DNA of 19,692 nt, taken from Treponemataceae bacterium. GTDB taxonomy: Bacteria > Spirochaetota > Spirochaetia > Treponematales > Treponemataceae. The stretch covers positions 1-19,692 of the forward strand of contig JAKSTS010000033.1 in the NCBI GenBank assembly GCA_024402455.1, in the 5' to 3' direction. The notes under the pieces were generated by a model. The model worked only from the letters and a program-made list of their open reading frames with translations, did not search any database and was not told where the DNA came from. A program made the position numbers and the translations under genes. Shown one piece after another: positions 1 through 6,928 of this stretch. Positions within the stretch are counted from its first letter, which is position 1. Each line of letters opens with the position of its first letter.

Positions 1-1
1 C

Positions 2-712
2 GAAAATGCAGAATTTAAAGTAGTATTGTCACAGCTTAAGAACTTTAGAATTAAGATGAAGGAACGTAAAATATTTGTGGCAACTGGAATGGAATGGAGA
101 GAAGAGCAGATTGATATAGAAGAAATGATAAAAACGCATCCAGCAGGTACAAAAATTTCTTTTTGGTGTAGTGAAAAAGATAATGGTATTTACAATGCAA
201 TGAATAAAGGAATTAGTCATTGCATTGGTAAATTTATTGGAATAATGAATTCTGGTGATTTTTATTGCGATAATGTTTTTTCAAAAGTAGCTTTGTTTGC
301 AGAAAAATATCCTGATTCTATTCTGTATGGAGCAGCGGCATACTATAATAAAGACGAATTTTTATTTGTAGATTGTCCTTCATATAAAGATTTGCCAAAG
401 CGTATGATTCCTCACGAAGGTTCTTTTGTGCCATCTGATATTTATAAGAAATATGGTACTTATGATGAAAATTATAAGATTTCAGGTGATTATGAAGCTT
501 TTTTACGCTTTTATGATGATGATTTATGCTTCTATTTTTTAGGGTTCATAGTTTACCACTTTTTTACGGATGGAATAAGCAATAGTAGTGGTCACGAAAA
601 ACTATTAAAGGCAGAAAATAATCGTATTAGAAAACTACACAATTGTTATATTCCTTTAATAAAACAATGTTTAGATGTTCTTATTGCTCAAATAAAGGTA
701 ATGCTTGGTTAA
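2..712 (+). CDS. GT-A family 2-type glycosyltransferase, 5' end cut by window edge
   Basis: The frame is open from base 2 with no good start, so the N-terminus, including the first nucleotide-binding strand, lies outside the window. About 236 residues are visible. The segment reading SEKDNGIYNAMNKGI followed by GKFIGIMNSGD is typical of the WcaA/WbbL-like branch of family 2 glycosyltransferases, where the NSGD stands at the DxD metal/sugar-nucleotide site. Downstream, an HEGSFVP stretch and a SGDYEAFLRF stretch match the acceptor-side part of this branch, where the acidic residue is the usual catalytic-base candidate. Its role is probably to transfer a sugar from a nucleotide donor during assembly of a surface polysaccharide. 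The donor and acceptor cannot be read from the sequence. It lies 31 bases upstream of another glycosyltransferase on the same strand, which suggests one operon. A TTG at 26 could be used as a start, but that would remove the fold's first strand, so I consider it an internal codon. Confidence 0.85.
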   Translation, partial: ENAEFKVVLSQLKNFRIKMKERKIFVATGMEWREEQIDIEEMIKTHPAGTKISFWCSEKDNGIYNAMNKGISHCIGKFIGIMNSGDFYCDNVFSKVALFAEKYPDSILYGAAAYYNKDEFLFVDCPSYKDLPKRMIPHEGSFVPSDIYKKYGTYDENYKISGDYEAFLRFYDDDLCFYFLGFIVYHFFTDGISNSSGHEKLLKAENNRIRKLHNCYIPLIKQCLDVLIAQIKVMLG

Positions 713-743
713 TTAATGTTTCAAAGAAATGTGGAGAAAATAA

Positions 744-1700
744 ATGCCCAAGATTTCTATAATAGTTCCCATTTATAATGCTGCAAAATATCTTTCTCAA
801 TGCATAGAATCTATATTGAATCAAACATTTACGGATTTTGAATTAATTCTTGTAAATGATGGTTCAACTGATGAATCTGAGTCTATATGTTTAAAATATA
901 AAGCGTCAGATTCCAGAGTGAAATACGTGTTAAAAGAAAACGGCGGAGCAGCTTCTGCTAGGAAAGCTGGATTGGAAAATGCTACGGCTGAATATGTAGG
1001 CTGGGTAGATTCTGATGATTGGATAGACGTTGATATGTTTTATACTCTTTACGAATCATCAGTTGCACAAAATGCAGATATTGCGGCTTGCGGTGTAATT
1101 CAAGAATATGCAGACAGAAAAAATATGCTTATACCGAATGCTTGTGAATATCAAAAAAGCATAGACCTTTTGCTGTTTAGCTATTGTAATAAGATAATTA
1201 AAAGGGAGCTTTTTACAAAATCTAATATATCATTTCCTATTGGTACTGCAGAATATGAAGATGTAAGTGTAACGTTCAAATTGATTTCGAATACGAATAA
1301 AATTTCATTTATTCCAAAAGCATTTTATCATTACCGAATGAGTAATGTTTCTGTTACACATTCGTTGAATGTAGAAAAATTAGTACAAAACAGGCTTGCT
1401 GTTACAGAAAATAATCTTGATTACTCCAAAACTCATTCAATAAATGCACAATCAAAAATTCTTGCAGAAAGGATGATCTTGACTGCAAAACAGAACTATC
1501 TTGATAATCTTCAGATTTTTAATCCAAAAAAATGGCGAAGCATTCACCCTGAAATTAATTACTGGAAGTTGTTGTCTTTTTATCCGTTTTACAACAAAAT
1601 TTTATTTGTTCTTGCTTTGCTAAAACTTGATGGATTGCTTTGGCTGGCAGTAAAAGTAAAAGATATTGCAAAAAAGAAATTATTTTCAAAATTATATTGA
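744..1700 (+). CDS. Glycosyltransferase family 2 protein
   Basis: A complete 318-residue GT-A glycosyltransferase. The N-terminus MPKISIIVPIYNAAKYL is the classic first strand. VNDGSTDES (residues 38-46) binds the nucleotide, and VDSDDW (residues 88-93) carries the DxD motif that coordinates metal and the donor sugar diphosphate. EDVSVTFKL further on is the usual acidic catalytic-base region. The last 40 or so residues are hydrophobic and then basic, which suggests membrane-surface attachment. The ATG at 744 has a GTGGAG-like ribosome site about 8 bases upstream. It probably adds a sugar to an undecaprenyl-linked or similar glycan intermediate on the cytoplasmic face. Specificity is unknown. 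It sits between two other glycosyltransferases. Confidence 0.93.
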   Translation: MPKISIIVPIYNAAKYLSQCIESILNQTFTDFELILVNDGSTDESESICLKYKASDSRVKYVLKENGGAASARKAGLENATAEYVGWVDSDDWIDVDMFYTLYESSVAQNADIAACGVIQEYADRKNMLIPNACEYQKSIDLLLFSYCNKIIKRELFTKSNISFPIGTAEYEDVSVTFKLISNTNKISFIPKAFYHYRMSNVSVTHSLNVEKLVQNRLAVTENNLDYSKTHSINAQSKILAERMILTAKQNYLDNLQIFNPKKWRSIHPEINYWKLLSFYPFYNKILFVLALLKLDGLLWLAVKVKDIAKKKLFSKLY

Positions 1701-1837
1701 GATTTTTCAGAAAAATATTTAATTTTGATAAATTGCCTTAGTAATAATAGTTTTAAGTTAGATACTCAAATTATAAGAATTACTATATATAAAACAAGCA
1801 AAAAGTATTAATATGTGTGATATTGGAGCTGAAAATT

Positions 1838-2827
1838 ATGTTTGATATTCCTATTCTGTTTTTGACATTTAACAGGTTGGAGACAGCAAAAAAAGTATTT
1901 GCTCAGATAAAAAAGCAGCAGCCTGAATATTTGTTTTTGGCTTCAGATGGTCCTCGTACAAATGTTCCAGATGAAAAAGAAACTGTAAATGAAGTAAGAA
2001 ATTATCTTTTAAGTGAAATAGACTGGCCTTGCAAACTTAAGACATTGTTCCGTGATGAAAATTTGGGATGTGGAAAAGCTGTATCATCTGCAATTACATG
2101 GTTTTTTGAAAATGTAGAAATGGGAATAATTCTTGAAGATGACTGTCTGCCTTCTGATTCATTTTTTATGTATTGCAGGGAACTTTTGTTAAAATATAAA
2201 GGTAATGGACGTGTCATGCACATAGCAGGAAATAATCCGCTGGGTATTTCCTCTTCTTTCAATGATAAAGATTCATATTATTTTTCAAAAATTCAGCAGT
2301 GCTGGGGCTGGGCTTCATGGAAACGTGCATGGCAAAATTATTCATTTAAAATAAATAATTTGGAACTGCAGAAGTTTTTGTCTTCTAAAGAATATCATTC
2401 CATATTTAAACATATTGAAGAGCGCCGTTATTGGCAACGTGTTTTAAACCAGATGACAGGTTTAGAAATTGATACATGGGATTATCAATGGGTTTATTCG
2501 ATTTTGAAAAACAAGGGACTTGTTGCAACTCCATGCAGGAATATGATTAGTAATATCGGGTTTGATCCAAATGCCCTTCATACTGCTGATATTACAGCAC
2601 GTCAGAATAATCAGAAAAGATATGAAATTGATAATATTTTTCATCCGGAAACAATTGATTATAACGAAAAATTGTGTGATGAAATAAGTGAAACTCATTT
2701 TTGCATACCTGTTCATAATCTTATTGGATATTATACAAAACACTTTTTTAAAGACATTTTATTTTGGAATGTAAAGCAGACAATAAAAAAAACAAGGATA
2801 TATGTTTTTTTGAAAGATAAGATATAA
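1838..2827 (+). CDS. HlpA-like GT-A glycosyltransferase
   Basis: A 329-residue protein of the nucleotide-diphospho-sugar transferase group often labelled hemolytic protein HlpA-like. Visible hallmarks are PILFLTFNR at residues 5-13, ASDGPR at 36-41, RDENLGCGKAVSSAI at 72-86, the acidic ILEDDCLPS at 98-106 (the DxD-equivalent metal site) and WGWASWKRAW at 156-165. The HlpA label is historical. The fold is that of a glycosyltransferase, and a role in polysaccharide synthesis fits its neighbours. I chose the ATG at 1838 because GGAG at 1825-1828 lies 9 bases upstream. A GTG at 1817 would add seven residues and would leave that site inside the gene. It is separated from the preceding gene by 137 bases of very AT-rich DNA, so it may have its own promoter. 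A short hairpin follows its stop. Confidence 0.88.
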   Translation: MFDIPILFLTFNRLETAKKVFAQIKKQQPEYLFLASDGPRTNVPDEKETVNEVRNYLLSEIDWPCKLKTLFRDENLGCGKAVSSAITWFFENVEMGIILEDDCLPSDSFFMYCRELLLKYKGNGRVMHIAGNNPLGISSSFNDKDSYYFSKIQQCWGWASWKRAWQNYSFKINNLELQKFLSSKEYHSIFKHIEERRYWQRVLNQMTGLEIDTWDYQWVYSILKNKGLVATPCRNMISNIGFDPNALHTADITARQNNQKRYEIDNIFHPETIDYNEKLCDEISETHFCIPVHNLIGYYTKHFFKDILFWNVKQTIKKTRIYVFLKDKI

Positions 2828-2828
2828 A

Positions 2829-2856
2829 AAGACAAAAAAGTGTTTGAATTTGTCTT
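2829..2856 (+). other. Hairpin just after glycosyltransferase gene
   Basis: An 8-bp inverted repeat (AAGACAAA at 2829-2836 with TTTGTCTT at 2849-2856, 12-base loop) begins two bases after the stop codon at 2827. No T-run follows, so it is a weak terminator candidate at best. It could instead protect the 3' end of the message. Confidence 0.35.
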
Positions 2857-2878
2857 AAACGGTATCTTGTTTATATAA

Positions 2879-3058
2879 TATAAATGTAAAATAAAAGGTT
2901 TGCCTGTTGTGTGTTTCGATGTTGGAGCACAGGCAGAAAAAGTAAAGAAATAGGACAAGGAATATGTTGCAAAAGATATTTCTCAAATGAAAGAGATTCT
3001 TTTTAGCTTAAAAGCAAAAGCAGATTTTTCGGAATATAATGAAACTGCCGGGGTATAG
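2879..3058 (+). pseudogene. Remnant of a glycosyltransferase C-terminus (GT-B type)
   Basis: One frame, interrupted by a single in-frame TAG at 2951-2953, reads KGLPVVCFDVGAQAEKVKK, stop, then DKEYVAKDISQMKEILFSL, ending at a second TAG at 3056-3058. GLPVV followed by an F-D-x-G-A-Q-x-E stretch is the donor-binding C-terminal lobe seen in group 1 and rhamnan-type glycosyltransferases, and the continuation looks like the final helices. The stop stands where a Tyr codon (TAT or TAC) would be one base away. The reading frame closes at TAA 2876-2878, and no start codon or ribosome site precedes the fragment, so it is not expressed as a protein. I read it as the decayed 3' end of a former cluster gene. 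It was too short and too interrupted to appear as an ordinary open reading frame. Confidence 0.68.
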
Positions 3059-3106
3059 ACATGATTTTTAATGAGAATTTGTTACATTATTTGAGTAAGT
3101 GTGTTA

Positions 3107-3112
3107 TATAAT
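3107..3112 (+). promoter_or_regulatory. Candidate -10 box for the SYLF gene
   Basis: TATAAT is a perfect -10 hexamer inside an AT-rich block 3104-3117. An alternative TATAAC at 3112-3117 is 15 bases from a TTGAGT at 3091-3096. No ideal -35 is present at 17 bases from the perfect box. If used, it gives a leader of about 115 bases before the ATG at 3235. Confidence 0.4.
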
Positions 3113-3181
3113 ATAACTAGTGCGCGAGTATTATTAATCTTGCAGTTTGCAGATGCGCATATTATAAAATATCCTATTGAG

Positions 3182-3199
3182 ATGCAGTCTAAACTGCAT
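3182..3199 (+). promoter_or_regulatory. Stem-loop in the leader of the SYLF gene
   Basis: A perfect 7-bp stem, ATGCAGT at 3182-3188 and ACTGCAT at 3193-3199, closes a four-base CTAA loop 35 bases before the start codon. A second pairing, TGCGC at 3121-3125 with GCGCA at 3155-3159, lies upstream. The leader is therefore structured, which could affect message stability or translation. No known riboswitch class is recognised. Confidence 0.4.
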
Positions 3200-3234
3200 G
3201 TTGTTCCATAACTGGAACGTACAGGAGGAATTTG

Positions 3235-3795
3235 ATGAAAACACGAAAATTTAATAAAACTGGTATGGCAATTGCTTTGGTACTCATCATTTCGTTGTTT
3301 GTTCCTTCAATGATGTTTGCTAAATCAGCAGAAGCCATTGATATTGGTGTAAAAGATGCACTTGAGATTTTCAAAACTCAGAAAGGTGCAACAGCTCTTT
3401 TGAATCAAGCTGTAGGTGTTTTGGTTTTCCCTGAAGTTTACAAAGTTGGTGTAGGTGTAGGTGGAGAATATGGCGAAGGTGCTTTGCTTAAAGGCAACAA
3501 AACTGTTGAATATTACAGCACAGCTTCTGCTTCTGTAGGCTGGCAGCTTGGCGGTCAGAAAAAAACTGTTATTTATCTTTTTATGACAAAAGATGCTTAT
3601 AATAAGTTCATTGATGGCGACGGCTGGAAAGCTGGTGTTGATGCTTCTGTTGCTGTTCTTGCAGTTGGTGTTGGTGCTTCTGTTGATACAAACTACACAC
3701 AGGATAAACCTGTAATTGCTTTTATTCTTGACCAGAAAGGCCTTATGTACAATCTTTCTCTTGAAGGAACAAAAATTTCAAGAATTAAACGTTAG
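3235..3795 (+). CDS. Secreted SYLF (YSC84/DUF500) lipid-binding domain protein
   Basis: A 186-residue protein with a clear Sec signal peptide: basic MKTRKFNK, a hydrophobic core at residues 11-28 and probable cleavage after MFA near residue 29. The mature part is one SYLF domain. It has KGATALLNQAVGVLVFPEVYKVGVGVGGEYGEGALL, then a YYSTASASVGWQLGGQKKTVIYLFMT block, and a C-terminal VDASVAVLAVGVGASVDTN block, all glycine- and valine-rich strands. SYLF domains in eukaryotes bind phosphoinositides. The bacterial secreted forms are widespread but their function is not established, so a periplasmic or outer-membrane lipid-associated role is an inference. AGGAGG at 3223-3228, 6 bases from ATG 3235, fixes the start over the adjacent TTG at 3232. 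It appears to be a single-gene unit with its own promoter candidate and terminator. Confidence 0.9.
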   Translation: MKTRKFNKTGMAIALVLIISLFVPSMMFAKSAEAIDIGVKDALEIFKTQKGATALLNQAVGVLVFPEVYKVGVGVGGEYGEGALLKGNKTVEYYSTASASVGWQLGGQKKTVIYLFMTKDAYNKFIDGDGWKAGVDASVAVLAVGVGASVDTNYTQDKPVIAFILDQKGLMYNLSLEGTKISRIKR

Positions 3796-3877
3796 CCTTA
3801 TTGTGCAAGCTTAAAAGATTGGGCGCAGTCTGAATTTTTAGGTTTGCAGTACATATTTATATTTTTTCTTGCTTTGG

Positions 3878-3940
3878 GGCTGTCTAAAGGGTGTGTCATA
3901 TGACACGGTAAAGGAACCTGATTGGACAGCCTCTTCTTTT
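3878..3940 (+). terminator. Intrinsic terminator with nested palindrome
   Basis: GGCTGTC at 3878-3884 pairs with GACAGCC at 3925-3931 and is followed by a T-rich run (TCTTCTTTTT). Between them lies the perfect 14-bp palindrome GTGTCATATGACAC at 3893-3906. The arrangement fits a terminator for the SYLF gene 80 bases upstream. The inner palindrome makes it branched and unusually elaborate. Confidence 0.65.
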
Positions 3941-3992
3941 TATAAGATTATTTTTTGTTTGTGGAATGTTTAAAAATAAGCATATAGATGCC

Positions 3993-4033
3993 TTGTTTTA
4001 TGCAAAAGCACGAAGTCAGATGCGATAAAACAA
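3993..4033. repeat. Imperfect inverted repeat between convergent genes
   Basis: TTGTTTTATGC at 3993-4003 pairs with GCGATAAAACAA at 4022-4033, with one bulged G at 4024 and an 18-base loop. It lies downstream of the acetyltransferase gene on the - strand and after the SYLF terminator on the + strand. No long T-run follows on either side, so a termination role is uncertain. Confidence 0.45.
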
Positions 4034-4079
4034 TAAATTTAATACGTTTAGCCGGATTGATTCATATTTGAATGGAAGG

Positions 4080-5003
4080 TCAAAAATAGCATATTTCATA
4101 ATCTGCAAACGGAACAAAGCCTGCATGTGTATATGCTTTTTTTGCCGGTTCATTTTGTGTTTTAACAAAAAGCACAATTTTTTTCCCTTGTGCCAATGCT
4201 GCTTTTACAACAATTCCAACTGCTGCACGTGCCAGATGTCTGTTCCGCCATTCTTTTGCAGTGTAGACTCCACCCAGCTGAAAATAAAAAGTGCCCATGG
4301 CATTTGTGCCGGCTTTTGCAACTGCTTTATTCCCATAAAAAACAGCATAAATAAGATGGTGTGAAAGATTTTTTTTAAGACCAAGTTTGCAGGCCAGTTC
4401 ATTATGTATTTTGCCTGGTGGAAGAACTTCAACGATGTCGTATTCTTTTTGAAGCGGGTATAAGGTTTCTGTATCCAGCGGAGAACAGATGCGCATAAAC
4501 AGCTCTTTAGGCAGAAATCTTTTGGGCGAAAATCTTGAAAAATCTGCTTCTGCTGTTGAAGGTGCATATTCCATAAGTATGTAAGAGCGTTTACATTCAG
4601 GTGATTTTCCAGAAGCATTTATGAAAAGGTTTGTAGATTCTTCTTCGCCCATTATGCTGAAGATTTCATAATTTGAAACAATCGGCTTTAGTTTTTCCAG
4701 CAGTAGCTGCTGCAGAAGATGTTTTGTTTCGCTGTTTATTGTCTGGTTGTTTTTAAAGAGAAAAGGCACATTGTGTATTAAAAGGTCGCCGTGTGTAATG
4801 CCAAAAACACCTTCAAGTGTTTTAATGTTGTTTTCTGTTTTGAAGATGCAGAAAATATTTCCTTGCGGTGCAATGGAATCTGGCACTTTTACTGCTGAAA
4901 TCATGGAAGAAAGCAGAACGCTGTATTTTTCATTTGATTCAATAAAATTTTTTGTCTTTTCATATATTGAGTCAGACAAAGGCTCGACAGAAAAATCGGT
5001 CAT
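4080..5003 (-). CDS. GNAT family N-acetyltransferase
   Basis: A 307-residue protein whose last 65 residues hold a recognisable GNAT core. LGGVYTAKEWRNRHLARAAVGIV (243-265) matches motif A, where RNRHLA forms the pyrophosphate loop for acetyl-CoA, and VKTQNEPAKKAYTHAGF is the motif B helix and strand. The protein ends with a short aromatic YEICYF strand, as is common in this family. Residues 1-240 are less conserved and may hold a degenerate first GNAT repeat or a substrate-specificity domain, so the total length is about twice a single GNAT domain. The substrate is unknown. The ATG at 5003 is preceded by AGAGGA about 5 bases upstream. It is the third gene of a probable trxB, GH3, GNAT transcription unit, separated from the GH3 gene by 94 bases without a clear terminator. 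Confidence 0.85.
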   Translation of the reverse strand: MTDFSVEPLSDSIYEKTKNFIESNEKYSVLLSSMISAVKVPDSIAPQGNIFCIFKTENNIKTLEGVFGITHGDLLIHNVPFLFKNNQTINSETKHLLQQLLLEKLKPIVSNYEIFSIMGEEESTNLFINASGKSPECKRSYILMEYAPSTAEADFSRFSPKRFLPKELFMRICSPLDTETLYPLQKEYDIVEVLPPGKIHNELACKLGLKKNLSHHLIYAVFYGNKAVAKAGTNAMGTFYFQLGGVYTAKEWRNRHLARAAVGIVVKAALAQGKKIVLFVKTQNEPAKKAYTHAGFVPFADYEICYF

Positions 5004-5097
5004 AAAATCCTCTAAAAGAGTTTAAAAAAGAAATGCTTAGTGCTGCAGATGTAATTTGCGGGAAACAGGCAAATGGTATTTGTTTTTGAGTTGGTTT

Positions 5098-6918
5098 TCA
5101 TTTATGCGTAATTTGAAGCGGCAGTCTGCCTTGTGCTTCAAAATCTCCTGCGATTGCGCCAAATACTGTCTTGAACGTAAATGGCGAATAACTGTAAGTT
5201 AAAATAATTGAGCCTGCCCAGTCAAAGCCTTCTAAAACAGGCACAGGCGAAAGAGCAGAAATGATTATAACATTTTTTTCTGATTTTGAAAGGCCCTGGG
5301 CAATTTCTGCTGCTGCCTGGTTCGGCACAAAAATCATGATGGTGTCATAACTTTTAGCAAGATTTTTCAAGTCTTGTGCTGCTTTTGCAATTTCTTCATT
5401 TGTCGGATAATACTTAAAATAATAAAGCCCTGAAGCCGGGTATCGTTTTACACCTTCGTCAAAAAATTCCTGAAATTGTGCAGCAAGAAGCACTTTTCCG
5501 GATTTTGCCGGCCATATTGGCAGGCTGCCTTTTTCATAAAATGTAATTGAACGGCAGGCTTGTTCAATAAAAAAATTTGAACCTTCCGGATCTGGAACTG
5601 AAGTTTTTATTGCGTCCATATCCGGCAAAATTGGAACAAAGTTGTCGCCTTTGAAATAATCAATTTTAGATTGAAGAACCTGTTTGCATGAACGCTGAAC
5701 AGTGCGTCTGAAGCTTGGCGTTGTTTTCATCCGTTCAATGTTTTCTGTCCACAATGCAGAATTAAGTTGCGGTGTGGTTGAAGAGCAAAGAATATTGTTG
5801 CCGGCTTCAAGTGCAAGTGTTACAGCCCGTGCAATGCCGCCGGCATAATTTGTTGCACCATTCATCATCATGTCATCTGAAATTACAAGACCTTTAAATT
5901 GCAGTGTGTCTCTTAAAATTGATTTTATGAATGTTTTTGAAAGAGAAGCAGGTTCTTCATCACGTGTAATCTGTGGAAAAGCAAGGTGCCCTGTCATAAT
6001 TGCGGGAATGTCTTCTTCAATTAAATATTTAAATGGAAGAAGTTCACGGTTGAAAAGTGTTTCTTTGTCTATGTCTATTACAGGCAGTTTTCCATGTGAA
6101 TCAATTCCTGTGTCGCCATGGCCTGGAAAATGTTTTGCTGTTGGAATTACACCGGCTTTTTTTGTTCCTGCAACAAAAGAAGCAGCAAGAACTGCGGCTT
6201 TTTCGGGGTTTTCTCCAAAAGAGCGCGGGCCGATGATTGTTGAATCATGATTTGTGTATAAATCAACCGACGGCGCAAAATTCATGTTTATGCCCAGTGC
6301 ACGAAGTTCTTTTGCAATATAATAGCCTGAATAAAAAGCATCCTGTGGAAAACCTGAAGCACCGATTGCAAGGTTTCCGGGTGTGTCGCTTGTGTTGCCT
6401 TTTACATGACGAATCCAGCCGCCTTCCTGGTCTGTTGCAACATACAGCGGAATTTTAAAGCGGCTGTTCATGGCCTTGTTTTGCAGTGTGGTTATGTTTT
6501 TTGCAACAAGTTCTGTGTTGTCTGTGTTCCAGCCGAAAATTTTAATTGAACCGATGTGACGTTCTTCAACCCAATAAGTTACAAGTTTGCTTGGTTCTGC
6601 ACCGGCCCAGCCGAACATAAAAAGCTGAGAAAGCAGTTCTTCATCTGTCATGCGCCGTGCTATTTCTTCTGCAAGCACATCCGAAGGGTAATCGCTCCAG
6701 AAATTCAAATCCTGGTCCTGCTGTGCTTTTTCTTTTAACTGTTCGCGGGCTTCTTCTTCTGCTGAAAGTTCAATCTGTTTTTGTTCTGCAAGCTGTTCTG
6801 CCGAAAGTTCAATGTTTTGTACGTTTGCGCTGTTTTTTTTGCATGCAAAACTGAAAAGCGCAAGGCAGATTATGAGGAGTCTTAAAAAAAGCTGTTTCCA
6901 ATATTTTAATTGTGCCAC
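5098..6918 (-). CDS. Glycoside hydrolase family 3 lipoprotein (NagZ/beta-N-acetylhexosaminidase-like)
   Basis: A 606-residue GH3 enzyme anchored as a lipoprotein. Residues 5-25 form a signal helix ending in FSFAC, a lipobox with Cys26 as the lipidated residue. A charged linker at residues 36-70 contains two 13-residue units beginning IELSAE. The catalytic barrel runs from about 75 to 400: TDQEGGWIRHVKG, then KHFPGHGDTGIDSH (262-275, the histidine-containing acid/base loop of NagZ-type enzymes), then ISDDMMM (346-352) with Asp348 as the expected nucleophile. A second alpha/beta domain of about 190 residues follows, ending ILTYSYSPFTFKTVFG. Minimal NagZ lacks this domain. Its likely role is to release N-acetylhexosamine from peptidoglycan fragments or environmental glycans outside the cytoplasm. 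I chose GTG at 6918, 10 bases after the trxB stop, with AAGG 7 bases upstream. A start at 6978 would overlap trxB and add residues that are poor for a signal peptide. Confidence 0.9.
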   Translation of the reverse strand: MAQLKYWKQLFLRLLIICLALFSFACKKNSANVQNIELSAEQLAEQKQIELSAEEEAREQLKEKAQQDQDLNFWSDYPSDVLAEEIARRMTDEELLSQLFMFGWAGAEPSKLVTYWVEERHIGSIKIFGWNTDNTELVAKNITTLQNKAMNSRFKIPLYVATDQEGGWIRHVKGNTSDTPGNLAIGASGFPQDAFYSGYYIAKELRALGINMNFAPSVDLYTNHDSTIIGPRSFGENPEKAAVLAASFVAGTKKAGVIPTAKHFPGHGDTGIDSHGKLPVIDIDKETLFNRELLPFKYLIEEDIPAIMTGHLAFPQITRDEEPASLSKTFIKSILRDTLQFKGLVISDDMMMNGATNYAGGIARAVTLALEAGNNILCSSTTPQLNSALWTENIERMKTTPSFRRTVQRSCKQVLQSKIDYFKGDNFVPILPDMDAIKTSVPDPEGSNFFIEQACRSITFYEKGSLPIWPAKSGKVLLAAQFQEFFDEGVKRYPASGLYYFKYYPTNEEIAKAAQDLKNLAKSYDTIMIFVPNQAAAEIAQGLSKSEKNVIIISALSPVPVLEGFDWAGSIILTYSYSPFTFKTVFGAIAGDFEAQGRLPLQITHK

Positions 6919-6928
6919 TAAAAAACCT

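Noticed and set aside
4068..4364. Cysteine- and phenylalanine-rich + strand frame opposite the acetyltransferase gene
   Set aside because: It lies entirely antisense to a GNAT gene with clear motifs, and its composition is that expected from a complementary strand. There is no good ribosome site.
4205..4618. 137-residue frame on the - strand inside the acetyltransferase gene
   Set aside because: It is a shifted frame of the GNAT gene without any recognisable domain.
5870..6250. 126-residue + strand frame opposite the GH3 gene
   Set aside because: It is antisense to the catalytic domain of GH3 and has serine/arginine-rich shadow composition.
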